Assembly: GCF_014203325.1 (NCBI RefSeq)
Contig: NZ_JACHIV010000001.1
Span: 186,001 to 250,000, forward strand
DNA: 64,000 nt
Direction: 5' to 3'
Source of the DNA: Saccharopolyspora gloriosae
Lineage (GTDB): Bacteria > Actinomycetota > Actinomycetes > Mycobacteriales > Pseudonocardiaceae
A program made the position numbers and the translations under genes. Of this stretch, positions 18,026-26,782 are shown one piece after another. The notes beneath the pieces were generated by a model. The model was not told where the DNA came from. It made no database searches and saw only the letters and a program-made list of their open reading frames with translations. Positions within the stretch are counted from its first letter, which is position 1. Each line of letters starts with the position of its first letter.

Positions 18026-18856
18026 TTGGACGTGTCCTACGACGGCACGGACTTCGCCGGTTGGGCGAAGCAGCCCGGGCAGCGCACGGTGCAAGGCCTC
18101 CTGGAGGACGCGCTGTCGAAGCAGCCGCCGGGCCGGGAGATGTCGCGATCCGTCGTGGTGGCGGGCCGCACGGACGCGGGCGTGCACGCCGACGGCCAAG
18201 TCGTGCACGTGGACGCCAAACCGTTCCGCTCCGCCGCCGAGGCGCGGTTTCCCGTTGACGCACAAGGGATTCCGCTCCTCGACCGGCTCGCGCACCGGTG
18301 GAACCGCATCCTGCCCGGCGACGTGCGGGTGCGCTCGGTCGTGCTGGCGCCCGACGGCTTCAACGCCCGCTTCTCCGCGCTGCGGCGGCACTACCGGTAC
18401 CAGGTCTCGGACGCGCCGTGGGGCGTCGATCCGTCGCGGCGGCGGAACACCCTGGCGTGGAACCGCACCGTGGACGTCGACGCGCTGAACGCCGCCTCGC
18501 GGGATCTGTTGGGACTGCGGGATTTCGCCGCGTTCTGCAAGCCCCGCGACGGCGCGACGACCGTGCGCGAGCTGCAGCGCTTCGAGTGGGAACGGGTCGC
18601 CGAGCACCTGATCGTGGCCCGGGTGAGCGCGGACGCGTTCTGCCATTCGATGGTGCGGAGCCTGGTGGGCGTGCTGCTGCTGGTCGGCGACGGCCGCCAA
18701 GGCCGCGGTTGGCCCGCGGAACTGGCGGACTCCGCGGAACGCACCAGTGCGGTCGCGCCCGCGCACGGGTTGACGTTGGTGGGCGTCGACTACCCGGACA
18801 CCGCAGAACTCGCGGAGCGCGCTGAGCTCACTCGCGCGGTGCGCTCGCTTCGGTGA
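18026..18856 (+). CDS. truA: tRNA pseudouridine(38-40) synthase TruA
   Basis: Forms pseudouridine at positions 38-40 of the tRNA anticodon arm. The catalytic Asp is in GRTDAGVHA, and SYDGTDFAGWAKQPGQRTVQG and FNARFSALRRHYRY are family motifs. 276 aa from the TTG at 18026. However, the in-frame bases just upstream encode LVRLR, which matches the start of the conserved core in actinobacterial TruA. The real start is therefore probably further upstream, possibly at a non-ATG/GTG codon near 17954-17963, overlapping the rplQ stop. In that case the stem-loop at 17976-18018 lies inside the coding sequence. Confidence 0.93.
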   Translation: MDVSYDGTDFAGWAKQPGQRTVQGLLEDALSKQPPGREMSRSVVVAGRTDAGVHADGQVVHVDAKPFRSAAEARFPVDAQGIPLLDRLAHRWNRILPGDVRVRSVVLAPDGFNARFSALRRHYRYQVSDAPWGVDPSRRRNTLAWNRTVDVDALNAASRDLLGLRDFAAFCKPRDGATTVRELQRFEWERVAEHLIVARVSADAFCHSMVRSLVGVLLLVGDGRQGRGWPAELADSAERTSAVAPAHGLTLVGVDYPDTAELAERAELTRAVRSLR

Positions 18857-18888
18857 TTCCCGCCCGGTCGTTTTGCTCGGGTGGTCCT

Positions 18889-18995
18889 GTGGCGGAACCT
18901 CAGGTGTCTTCTCGCTGCGGGATCTTTTTCCCAAGTGGCTCCGCCACGAGGGAAAAAGCCGTCCTCGCGAGAAGACACCTGAGAACCCGCCGGTG
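18889..18995 (+). repeat. Palindromic repeat element, copy A
   Basis: First of three copies of a long palindrome. A 17-bp arm (CTCAG + GTGT + CTTCTCGC) pairs with GCGAGAAG + ACAC + CTGAG. Inside is a second stem (CTTTTTCCC/GGGAAAAAG) with a small TGGC/GCCA hairpin at the tip. Flanks GTGGCGGAAC and GAACCCGCCGGTG are shared with the other copies. It sits between the convergent ends of truA and the ABC permease. Confidence 0.85.
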
Positions 18996-19148
18996 AGGAC
19001 TTCTTGACGTGGGCTATGTGCTTCGCACATACAGGCACGGCCTCCGGCCGCAAGGCAGACTTCGCTCCGCTCGTCCACTGCACGGCTTCGCCGCTAGGCA
19101 TTGCTTTTGGCTGCGCGGCGGAGTGGTGTGCGGGGGCGGGGGGTGTTG
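18996..19148 (+). other. Hairpin-rich spacer after repeat A
   Basis: No gene. It holds several small stem-loops in a row: TATGTGC/GCACATA (19015-19031), a CGGCC-type hairpin near 19038-19051 and CGGC-TTCG-CCG near 19083-19093. This part differs from the sequence that follows the other two repeat copies. Confidence 0.5.
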
Positions 19149-20336
19149 TCAGGGTTTGCGGAGGGCTTCGGTCAGTTTGACTCGGGCTCCGGTTCTGAGG
19201 ATGGCGTTGGCGTAGATTCGGCCGCCCAGGCGGAGCAGGCCGGCCAGGGCGGCGATGCTCAGGAGCACGGCGACCGCGGACTCCCAGGGCTCGGCCACGC
19301 CCAGGGCGGTGCGCATCGGCATCAGCACCGGGGAGAAGCCGGGGACCAAGGACAGCGCGGCGCCCAGCGTGCTCTCCGGATCGTTCGGCAGCACGGTGAG
19401 GCCGACGACGAACGGGATCACCAGCAGCATGATCACCGGGGTGACCACGCTCTGCAGGTCCTCCTGGCGCGACACCAGGGACGCGGCGGCGGCGAGCACC
19501 GTGGCGTACAGGTAGAAGCCGAGCAGGAACCACACCAGCGCCCACAGCATGGTCCCGAGCAGCGCGGCGGAGGGCAGCGCCAGCACCCCGGCTCCGACGG
19601 CGACCGCGAGCCCGATCCCGCCGATCAGCACGAACTGCGCCAGCCCGGCCAGCCCGATCCCGAGCACCTTGCCCGCGAGCAGCTGGGTGGGGCGGATGGT
19701 GGAGAGCAGGATCTCCACGACGCGGCTCGTCTTCTCCTCCACCACGCCTTGCGCCACGGCCTGGCCGAACATGATCAGGAAGAAGTAGAGCAGCATCCCC
19801 GCGCCGACGGCCATGCCGAGCCGCTGGCCGCGCTGCGGGTCGTCGGGCTCCAGCGTCCGCACGTCCACCTGCGCCCCCGCCAGCACGGCTCGCACGTCCG
19901 CGGGGTCCAGCCCGGCCATCGCGAGCTCGGCGTCGAGGGCCTGCTGGCGCACCACCTCGTCCAGCGCTGTGCGCACCCCCGAATCGGGCGCGGTGCGCAC
20001 GATGAGGTTCAGGGCGTCCGGTGCTCCGGCGACGAGCCCGTCCAGTTCGCCGTCGGCGACGAGCGCCTCCCCGGTGGCCTGATCCGGGATCCGGGTGCTC
20101 TCGACGGTGGTGCCGAGCCGGGCGGCGGTGCGTTCGAGGGGCGTCGCGACGGCGGTCGCCTGCCCGGTGAACCCGATCTTGGAAGTGGCCCCCTGCTGTC
20201 CGATGAAGAACATCAGCGCGGCGTAGCCGACCAGGATCGCGAGGATCGCGCCGGTGCTGATCAGGAAGGACCGGGTGCGGATCCGGGTGTTGACCTCGCG
20301 GCGGGCGACGGTCCACACGGTGCGCAGCGGACTCAC
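19149..20336 (-). CDS. ABC-2 type exporter permease (NatB-like)
   Basis: Membrane half of an ABC exporter (395 aa from the GTG at 20336, overlapping the ATPase stop as GTGA). An N-terminal membrane helix (FLISTGAILAILVGYAALMFF) is followed by a large extracellular domain of about 150 residues. Five or more helices come after the segment EEKTSRVVEILLSTIRPTQLLAGK, which is the hallmark of ABC-2 permeases of the NatB/YhaP type. It forms a transporter with the ATPase next to it; sodium export is the textbook case, but the substrate here is unknown. Confidence 0.9.
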   Translation of the reverse strand: MSPLRTVWTVARREVNTRIRTRSFLISTGAILAILVGYAALMFFIGQQGATSKIGFTGQATAVATPLERTAARLGTTVESTRIPDQATGEALVADGELDGLVAGAPDALNLIVRTAPDSGVRTALDEVVRQQALDAELAMAGLDPADVRAVLAGAQVDVRTLEPDDPQRGQRLGMAVGAGMLLYFFLIMFGQAVAQGVVEEKTSRVVEILLSTIRPTQLLAGKVLGIGLAGLAQFVLIGGIGLAVAVGAGVLALPSAALLGTMLWALVWFLLGFYLYATVLAAAASLVSRQEDLQSVVTPVIMLLVIPFVVGLTVLPNDPESTLGAALSLVPGFSPVLMPMRTALGVAEPWESAVAVLLSIAALAGLLRLGGRIYANAILRTGARVKLTEALRKP

Positions 20337-21244
20337 GCGGCACGCTCCTCGGTGACGACGGTGCGGAACAGGTCGGTGAGGTCGGGCCGGTCGCGGCGGA
20401 ACTCGTGCACCGGGCCCGTGGCGAGAGCGGCGCGCAGCACGGCCTGGTCGTCGGCGCCCTCGGCGAGTTCGAGGGTGGTGCGGCCGTCCCGGACGTCGAG
20501 GACGCGGACTCCGGCGAGCCCGTCGGCCCATCCCGCGGTGGCCAGCGGCGCGTGCACCACGAGCTTCGCTGCGCCCTGATCGCGCAGCTCGGCGACGGTG
20601 CCGCACGCGACGGTGCTCCCGGCGGCGACGATGCCGACCCGGTCGCAGAGCCGCTGCACCAGGTCGAGCTGATGGCTGGAGAACAGCACCGGGATGCCCC
20701 TGTCGCGGGTTTCGCGCAGCACGTCGCTCATCACCTCCACGGCCACCGGGTCGAGGCCGGAGAACGGCTCGTCGAGCACCAGCACGTCCGGTTCGTGCAC
20801 GAGGGCCGCCGCGAGCTGCACGCGCTGCTGGTTGCCGAGGCTGAGCCGCTGCACCTGCTCCTCGCGCCGGTCCCGCAGGCCGAGCCGGTCGGTCCAGTGC
20901 GCGGCGGCGGACCGCGCGCGCTCGCGGCTCATGCCGTGCAGCTCCCCGAGGTAGGAGAGTTGTTCGGCGACCTTCATCTTCGGGTAGAGGCCGCGTTCCT
21001 CCGGCATGTAGCCGAAGCGCCTGCGGACGTCTAGGTCGAGCGGTGCCCCGCGGAAGCGCACCTCGCCCGAGTCCGCGGCGAGCACGCCGAGCGCGATGCG
21101 CATCGTGGTGGTCTTGCCCGCGCCGTTGCTGCCGACGAAGCCGAACAGCTCACCGGCGCCGACGGTGAACGTCATGTCGCGCAACGCGACGGTCTCGCCG
21201 TAGCGCTTGGAGATGCGGTCGATCTCCAGGCCGCTGTCCGCCAC
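20333..21244 (-). CDS. ABC transporter ATP-binding protein (NatA-like)
   Basis: ATPase of the exporter (303 aa). The GTG at 21244 is chosen because GAGGAGG lies eight bases upstream. Visible motifs are Walker A GSNGAGKTTT, signature LSLGNQQRVQLAAAL, Walker B VLVLDEPFSGLDP and the H-loop in SSHQ. The C-terminal about 90 residues are the DUF4162-type extension common in NatA/drug-export ATPases. It lies 129 bases downstream of glpD on the same strand and may share its transcript. Confidence 0.93.
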   Translation of the reverse strand: MADSGLEIDRISKRYGETVALRDMTFTVGAGELFGFVGSNGAGKTTTMRIALGVLAADSGEVRFRGAPLDLDVRRRFGYMPEERGLYPKMKVAEQLSYLGELHGMSRERARSAAAHWTDRLGLRDRREEQVQRLSLGNQQRVQLAAALVHEPDVLVLDEPFSGLDPVAVEVMSDVLRETRDRGIPVLFSSHQLDLVQRLCDRVGIVAAGSTVACGTVAELRDQGAAKLVVHAPLATAGWADGLAGVRVLDVRDGRTTLELAEGADDQAVLRAALATGPVHEFRRDRPDLTDLFRTVVTEERAA

Positions 21245-21373
21245 GTGCAACGCCTCCTCGGGTTCGTACCGCCTGCGGATCATCGTGCCGGACGAGGTGC
21301 GGGGATCGGTCCGGTTCGGGGCTTTCCGCGAGGTCGGGGCATGTCGGTTCGGTCACGGGTTCCCGGTGCGGGG

Positions 21374-22951
21374 TCAGTCGAGCAGGCCGTGCAGGGCCTT
21401 GTCGACGAGGGCGGTCACCACGGGCAGCGCCTCCGCCCGAAGGTCCGGCCGCAGGCCCAGCCGGGTGCGCCGGTCGAGGACGTCGTCGGCGTCGAGCGCC
21501 CCTTCGTGGCGCACCGCCCACAGCACTTCGGCGGCGGTGAGCTCGGTGCCAGGCGCCACCGGTTCGGCGAGGTCCGGGTCCAGTTCGGCGAGCGCGGCCA
21601 CCCGGCCCGCTTCGGTGCCGTAACGCGCCACGAGCCGCGGTGCCGCCTCGATCCGGTGCAGGTGCGCCCGGTCCGCGGCGCCGACCAGCGGAACGGCGGT
21701 GGTGCGGGACGGGCCCGCGGGCAGTCCGGCGGCGCGGACGGCGGTGTCCACGGCTTCGGCGGCCATCCGCCGGTAGGTGGTGAGCTTGCCGCCGACGACG
21801 GTGACCACCCCGTCCGGGGAGGTGCGCACCGCGTGCCTGCGGGACAGGTCGGCCGACGACGCCTTGCGCTTGCCCGCGGGTTCGTCCAGCAGCGGGCGCA
21901 GCCCGGCGAACGACCCCAGCACGTGCTCCCTGCCGAGCGGTGCGCCGAGCGCGCCGCGCACCGCGGTCAGCAGCTGGTCCACATCGGACTCCGGCACTCC
22001 CGGCACGGCGGGGATGGGGCCGTGCACCGGTTCGTCGGTCAGTCCCAGGTAGGCGGTGCCGTCGGATTGCGGCAGCAGCAGGAGGAAGCGCCCGGACTCG
22101 GCGGGCAAGGTCAGCGCGGTGCCGGTGAGCCCGGCGGCCTCGGCGTCGATGACCAGGTGCGAGCCGCGCGAGGGGCGCAGCCGGACCTCCGGCGAGAGCT
22201 CCCCGGCCCACACGCCGGTCGCGTTCACCACGGCGCGCGCCGACAACCGCAGGTGCTGCCCGGTGCGCTGCTCGACGGTGTCCGCGCCGTCGCGATCCAG
22301 CGCGGTCGCGCGCACCCGGGTGAGCACTCGCGCGCCGAAACCGGCGGCGGTGCGGGCGAGCGCGACGACGAGCCGCGCGTCGTCGATGAGCTGCCCGTCG
22401 TAGCTCAGCAGCCCGCCGCGCAGCCCTTCGGTGCGCAGGCCCGGCACGAGCGCTCCCGCTTCGACGGCGGGGACGCGGCGCGGCGCGGGCAGCACCGCGG
22501 CCGGAGTCCGCGCGGCGCGGCGCAGCGCATCGCCCGCGTGCAGCCCGGCGGTGAGCACGGCCTCCGACTTCCGGGACACGGCCTCGTGCAACGGGATCAG
22601 CTGCGGCAAGGTGCGCACCAGGTGCGGCGCGGTGCGGGTCATCAGCACGTCGCGTTCGACGGCGCTCTCCCTGGCCGTCGCGAGGTCGCCGTGCGCGAGG
22701 TAGCGCAGTCCACCGTGGACGAGCTTGCTGGACCAGCGCGACGTTCCCCACGCGAGGTCGTCGGCTTCCACCAGCGCGACGCGCAGCCCGCGGGAGGCGG
22801 CGTCCAAGGCCACTCCGGCGCCGGTGACCCCTGCTCCGACCACCAGCAGGTCCAGCGTCTCGTCGGCCACCGCGGACAGCTCGGCGCCGCGGCGGGCGGT
22901 GTTCAGCGAGGTGGCGCGCAAGGAGCCTGCGGGCAGCGGCGTGGTGCTCAT
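21374..22951 (-). CDS. glpD: FAD-dependent glycerol-3-phosphate dehydrogenase
   Basis: Oxidises glycerol-3-phosphate to DHAP, passing electrons to quinone at the membrane face (525 aa). The FAD-binding motif is LLVVGAGVTGAGVALDAASRG. Family signatures are WGTSRWSSKLVHGGLRYL and VVGGKLTTYRRMA, and the C-terminal DAO_C domain runs from about residue 400. GGAGG precedes the ATG, which overlaps the TetR stop by ATGA, so the regulator and enzyme are co-translated. The gene order GlpD-TetR-divergent flavoprotein matches the mycobacterial glpD1 locus. Confidence 0.95.
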   Translation of the reverse strand: MSTTPLPAGSLRATSLNTARRGAELSAVADETLDLLVVGAGVTGAGVALDAASRGLRVALVEADDLAWGTSRWSSKLVHGGLRYLAHGDLATARESAVERDVLMTRTAPHLVRTLPQLIPLHEAVSRKSEAVLTAGLHAGDALRRAARTPAAVLPAPRRVPAVEAGALVPGLRTEGLRGGLLSYDGQLIDDARLVVALARTAAGFGARVLTRVRATALDRDGADTVEQRTGQHLRLSARAVVNATGVWAGELSPEVRLRPSRGSHLVIDAEAAGLTGTALTLPAESGRFLLLLPQSDGTAYLGLTDEPVHGPIPAVPGVPESDVDQLLTAVRGALGAPLGREHVLGSFAGLRPLLDEPAGKRKASSADLSRRHAVRTSPDGVVTVVGGKLTTYRRMAAEAVDTAVRAAGLPAGPSRTTAVPLVGAADRAHLHRIEAAPRLVARYGTEAGRVAALAELDPDLAEPVAPGTELTAAEVLWAVRHEGALDADDVLDRRTRLGLRPDLRAEALPVVTALVDKALHGLLD

Positions 22952-23604
22952 GGGGCCTCCGGGTGGGCAGGTCGGGCGGGGGCCGGGCGCAGCGCCGCGT
23001 CGAGCAGTGCGGCCAGTTCGCGGTTCATCGCGTCGGGGGCGGTTCCGGCGGTGAGGCGGGCGGAGAGCACGAAGGACTGGACGAGCAGCAGCAGCGCCCT
23101 TGCCTGCGCGGCGGGATCGGAGTGGCGCACCGAGCCGTCGACGTGCCCGTCGGCGAGGTAGTCGAGCAGGAAGCGCTCCGCGGCGAGCTGGGTGCTGCCG
23201 AGGCGTTCGACGAGGTAGGGCAGCAGCAGTGCGGCATCGGTGTCGAGGACCCTGCGCAGCAGCGGCGAGTCCTGGAGCTGCCGGACGGTGTCGAGGGTGG
23301 CGGTGACGAGCCGTTCGCGGGCGGTGCCGCTGCCCTCCTGTTCCCGCGCGTGGCGCAGGATCGCGCAGAAGTCCCTCGTCATCAAGGTTCCGACGAGGCT
23401 GCTGACGTCGGGGAAGCGCCGGTACAGCGTCATCCGGCTGATCCGGGCGCGGCGGGCGATCTCGGTGAGCGTGGTGCGCCGCACGCCGTGCGCGAGCACG
23501 CTGTCCCGCGTGGCGCGCAGGATCTCGGCGTCCTCGACGCGGTTCGCCGCCGTCCGGGAGGGCAGCCTCGGCCAGCCCGCGGCGCTGTGACGTTGCGACG
23601 TCAT
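22948..23604 (-). CDS. TetR-family transcriptional regulator
   Basis: 218 aa from the ATG at 23604; the frame is open further but would overlap the divergent gene. The N-terminal HTH is typical: ILRATRDSVLAHGVRRTTLTEIARRARISRMTLYRRFPD. The C-terminal ligand domain is helical and not diagnostic. It is co-translated with glpD and faces the flavoprotein gene across only 16 bp, so it probably regulates both sides. The transcript may be leaderless, as there is no room for a promoter outside the neighbouring coding regions. Confidence 0.92.
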   Translation of the reverse strand: MTSQRHSAAGWPRLPSRTAANRVEDAEILRATRDSVLAHGVRRTTLTEIARRARISRMTLYRRFPDVSSLVGTLMTRDFCAILRHAREQEGSGTARERLVTATLDTVRQLQDSPLLRRVLDTDAALLLPYLVERLGSTQLAAERFLLDYLADGHVDGSVRHSDPAAQARALLLLVQSFVLSARLTAGTAPDAMNRELAALLDAALRPAPARPAHPEAP

Positions 23605-23620
23605 ATGTAACACTGTACTG
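23605..23620. promoter_or_regulatory. 16-bp divergent control region
   Basis: Only ATGTAACACTGTACTG separates the TetR ATG from the flavoprotein GTG. It is A/T-rich against its surroundings and contains GTA...TAC half-symmetry, so it is a likely site for the TetR protein or overlapping -10 elements. No ribosome-binding site fits on either side, which suggests leaderless mRNAs. Confidence 0.45.
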
Positions 23621-25279
23621 GTGAGCGAGTTGATCGACCACACCCTGCGAGGTGGCTGGACGCCCTCCGGGGCCGGTGCGGCCCCGTTGCCGGCGCACGC
23701 GCTGCGCTGGCTGTCCACGCGCATCGGGCTCGACGGGATCACCACGCCCGCCGCGCCCGCATCGCTGCTGGACGTGCCGGGCAGCGCGCTGCCGGAAGCG
23801 GCCCGCGCGGAGCTCGCGGAACTGCTCGGCGAGCACCAGGTGCAGACCGGGGCGACGGCCCGGCTGGGGCGCGCCGGTGGCTTGTCCTACGCGGACCTGG
23901 TGCGCCGCCGCGACGGCACGGACCTGGCGATCCCGGACGCGGTGCTGCTGCCCGCGGACCCGGCGCAGGTGCAGCAGGTGCTCGAGGTGTGCGTGCGCCA
24001 CGACGTGGCCGTGGTGCCGTTCGGCGGCGGTACGTCCGTCGTCGGCGGGGTCACCGCGCTGCGCGGCGAGAAGTCGTCGGTCGTGGCGCTGGACCTGGCC
24101 GGGTTGGACCGGCTGATCTCCGTCGACCCGGTGTCGCGGATCGCGGTGCTGCAGGCGGGAGTCCGGGCGCCGGAGGCGGAGTCGTTGCTGGCGGCGCACG
24201 GTTTCACGCTGGGCCACTTCCCGCAGTCGTTCGAACGCGCCACCATCGGCGGGTTCGCCGCCACCCGCTCGGCCGGGCAGGCCTCGTCGGGTTACGGGCG
24301 GTTCGCGGACATGGTCGAGGGAGTGCGGGTGGCGACCCCGGTGGGCGAGTGGCGGCTCGGCTCCGCGCCCGCGTCGGCCGCCGGGCCCGACCTGCGCCAG
24401 CTCGCCGTCGGCGGGGAGGGGGCGCTGGGCGTCATCACCGAGGTGGCGCTGCGGGTGCGGCCCAAGCCCACCGAGATGCGCTACGAGGCGCTGGTGCTGG
24501 ACGGCTGGCAGGCGGGCGCGGAGGCGGTGCGCGCGCTGGCGCAGCAGCGGGTCCTCGCCGACGTCACCAGGTTGTCCGATGTGGACGAGACCGCCGTGCA
24601 GCTGGAGCTCTCCGGCGGCGTGAAATCCCGCGCGCTGCGGACGTTGCTGCTGGGGCGGCGCATCGCCGAACCGTGCCTGCTGGTCCTCGGCTGGGAGTCC
24701 ACCAGCGGCGCGGAGCTCAAGCAGCGCCGGGCGGCGACGTTGCGGGCGCTGAGCGGATTCCGCTCGCTGCGGCTCGGGCCGCGCGGCGGGGAAGCCTGGC
24801 ACAGCAACAGGTTCGCGGGACCACGGCAGCGGGACGCGCTGCTCGACGTGGGCGTGTGCGTGGAGACGCTGGAGACCGCGACCTGCTGGTCCCGGCTGTC
24901 CGAGCTGCGCTCGGCGGTGCGCGCCGCGCTGGTGCGCGCGCTGGAGCACGACGGGCGGGCGCCGATCGTGATGTGCCACCTCTCGCACGCCTACGAAACG
25001 GGCGCCTCGCTGTACTTCACGGTGCTGGCGGCGCGCAGCGCGCAGGACCCGATCGGCCAGTGGCAGCGCGCGAAGGACGCGGCGACCGACGCCATCACCA
25101 AGCGCGTCCCCGGCCACGAGATGGGCCGCGGCACCCTCACCCACCACCACGCGGTGGGCGCGGACCACTTGCCGTGGCTCGAATCCGAGATCGGCTCGAT
25201 CGGCACCACCGTCCTCGCCGCGGCGAAGCGGGCGGTCGACCCGACCGGAATCCTCAACCCCGGCAAGCTGATCCGCTGA
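23621..25279 (+). CDS. Alkyl-DHAP-synthase-like FAD-linked oxidase
   Basis: 552-aa flavoprotein of the VAO/PCMH fold. The FAD-binding segment is VVPFGGGTSVVGG, with GHFPQSFERATIGGF and SAGQASSGYGR. The C-terminal catalytic part has HLSHAYETGASLYFT, GTLTHHHAVGADH and the closing DPTGILNPGKL. These match alkyldihydroxyacetonephosphate synthases (AGPS family), which make the ether bond from acyl-DHAP. In bacteria the family also includes enzymes of unproven substrate. Its partner across the divergent promoter, GlpD, makes DHAP, which fits lipid or glycerol metabolism. The mycobacterial equivalent beside glpD1 is annotated only as a flavoprotein. Confidence 0.88.
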   Translation: MSELIDHTLRGGWTPSGAGAAPLPAHALRWLSTRIGLDGITTPAAPASLLDVPGSALPEAARAELAELLGEHQVQTGATARLGRAGGLSYADLVRRRDGTDLAIPDAVLLPADPAQVQQVLEVCVRHDVAVVPFGGGTSVVGGVTALRGEKSSVVALDLAGLDRLISVDPVSRIAVLQAGVRAPEAESLLAAHGFTLGHFPQSFERATIGGFAATRSAGQASSGYGRFADMVEGVRVATPVGEWRLGSAPASAAGPDLRQLAVGGEGALGVITEVALRVRPKPTEMRYEALVLDGWQAGAEAVRALAQQRVLADVTRLSDVDETAVQLELSGGVKSRALRTLLLGRRIAEPCLLVLGWESTSGAELKQRRAATLRALSGFRSLRLGPRGGEAWHSNRFAGPRQRDALLDVGVCVETLETATCWSRLSELRSAVRAALVRALEHDGRAPIVMCHLSHAYETGASLYFTVLAARSAQDPIGQWQRAKDAATDAITKRVPGHEMGRGTLTHHHAVGADHLPWLESEIGSIGTTVLAAAKRAVDPTGILNPGKLIR

Positions 25280-25368
25280 GAACGCCAGAAGCGGACCGTT
25301 GAGCGGCGCTCGCGCGACCGGCACCGTATTCGTCTTGCCGTTCCAGGTGCGCGGTGTTCTTGCGCTGT

Positions 25369-25526
25369 GTCTTGTCAGCGGCGGAGCCGCTGAGCAGTGA
25401 CCGGCTTGAGCAAGGCGACCACCGGCGGGTTCTCAGCGGCCTTCTCGCGAGGACAGCGATTTCGCTGTGTATGGACATACATGAGAAATCGATCCCGCAG
25501 CGAGAAGGCCGCTGAGGTTCCGCCAC
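25369..25526 (-). repeat. Palindromic repeat element, copy B (reverse strand)
   Basis: Same element on the reverse strand. The 17-bp arm carries CGGC/GCCG in the variable box. The inner stem is replaced by CGATTTC/GAAATCG with a TGTATG/CATACA tip. It shares with copy C a further about 45 bases, including a second hairpin (CAGCGGC/GCCGCTG) and CTGACAAGAC. It lies between the convergent ends of the flavoprotein and the MDR oxidoreductase. Confidence 0.85.
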
Positions 25527-25569
25527 CCGACCGGCTACGCAGGCCAAGCTCACGGACTGAAAAAGGCCA

Positions 25570-26589
25570 TCAGATCGTGACGAGCATCTTGCCGGTGTTC
25601 TTGCCCTGGAGGAGGCCGAAGAACGCTTCGGGGGCGTTGCGCAGGCCCTCGACGACGGTCTCCTCGTAGTGGATCTTGCCGTCGCGCACCAGCGGGGCGA
25701 CGTCGGTGTGGAACTTCTCCCGCAGGTCGGCGTGGTCGATCACGATGAAGCCGCGGATGCGCAGGCGCTTCTTCACGATCTTGAACATGTTGCGCGGGCC
25801 GGGGGAGGGCTCGGCGTCGTTGTAGACGGAGATCGCCCCGCACGCCGCGATGCGGCCGAAGTCGTTGAGCTCGTCGATGGCCGCTTCCAGGTGGTCCCCG
25901 CCGACGTTGTCGAAGTACACATCGATGCCGTCGGGCGCCGCCTGCGCGAGCTGGTCGCGGACCGCGCCGTCCTTGTAGTTGAACGCGGCGTCGAAGCCGA
26001 GGTCCTCGGTGATGTGGCGGACCTTCTCGGCGGAGCCCGCGCTGCCGATGACCTTCGCCGCCCCGTTCTGCTTGGCGAGCTGGCCGACCAGCGAACCCAC
26101 CGCGCCCGCGGCGCCGGAGACGAAGACGGTGTCGCCTTCCTTGAACTCGGCGATCTCGAACAAGCCCGCGTAGGCGGTCAGGCCCGGCATGCCCAGCACG
26201 CCCAGGTAGGCGTTGAGCGGCGCGGCGTCGCCGTCGACGGGCACGGCCCGCTTGGCGTCGAGCGTCGCGTACTCGCGCCACCCGAGGTAGTGCAGCACGT
26301 GCTGGCCGACCTCGAACTGCGGCGAGTTCGACGCGATGACCTCGCCGACGGCGCCGCCGTCGAGCGGCTTGCCGAGCTGGAACGGAGGCACGTAGGACTT
26401 GACGTCGTTCATCCGGCCGCGCATCGCCGGGTCGACGCTCATGACCTTGTTGCGGACCAGGATCTGGCCCTCGCCGGGAGCGGTCACCGGTGCGTCGGTG
26501 ATCTCGAAGTTGTCCTGCGTGGGGAAGCCGTTCGGGCGGCTCGCGAGCCGGATTTCGACGCCGGTGTCCGGAAGTCCCTGGGTCGTCAC
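25570..26589 (-). CDS. MDR-family NADP-dependent oxidoreductase
   Basis: 339-aa zinc-free medium-chain reductase of the leukotriene B4 dehydrogenase/CurA type, which reduces enone or enal double bonds with NADPH. The GTG at 26589 is chosen because GGAGG lies six bases upstream. Motifs include MSVDPAMRGRMND, GMPGLTAYAGLFEIAEFKEGD, the nucleotide loop VSGAAGAVGSLVGQLAK and VYFDNVGGDHLEAAI. It stands alone; its own promoter should lie in the A/T-rich bases around 26600-26640. Confidence 0.93.
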   Translation of the reverse strand: MTTQGLPDTGVEIRLASRPNGFPTQDNFEITDAPVTAPGEGQILVRNKVMSVDPAMRGRMNDVKSYVPPFQLGKPLDGGAVGEVIASNSPQFEVGQHVLHYLGWREYATLDAKRAVPVDGDAAPLNAYLGVLGMPGLTAYAGLFEIAEFKEGDTVFVSGAAGAVGSLVGQLAKQNGAAKVIGSAGSAEKVRHITEDLGFDAAFNYKDGAVRDQLAQAAPDGIDVYFDNVGGDHLEAAIDELNDFGRIAACGAISVYNDAEPSPGPRNMFKIVKKRLRIRGFIVIDHADLREKFHTDVAPLVRDGKIHYEETVVEGLRNAPEAFFGLLQGKNTGKMLVTI

Positions 26590-26782
26590 GCTGGCCTCCA
26601 TATACGAAACTGATTCGTGTCGGAAATAGTGTGTAGCAAGGGGTTCGCCGTCCACATGATGGCCGCGCGGGCAACGCCGTGCGCGGTGGACGCCCCTGCA
26701 GGGCAACCTCGCCGAAGACCGGATCATTCCCGGTTCGGCAGTGGCATCGCTAACGAAATCGAACCGCCGCCGCGGGGCCCGC

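Noticed and set aside
21374-25324. A 1316-codon reverse-strand open frame spanning glpD, TetR and the flavoprotein gene
   Set aside because: Only its end (21374-22951) is glpD. The rest is the GC-skewed antisense of TetR and the flavoprotein; it has no family motifs and is Arg/Ala/Gly-rich.
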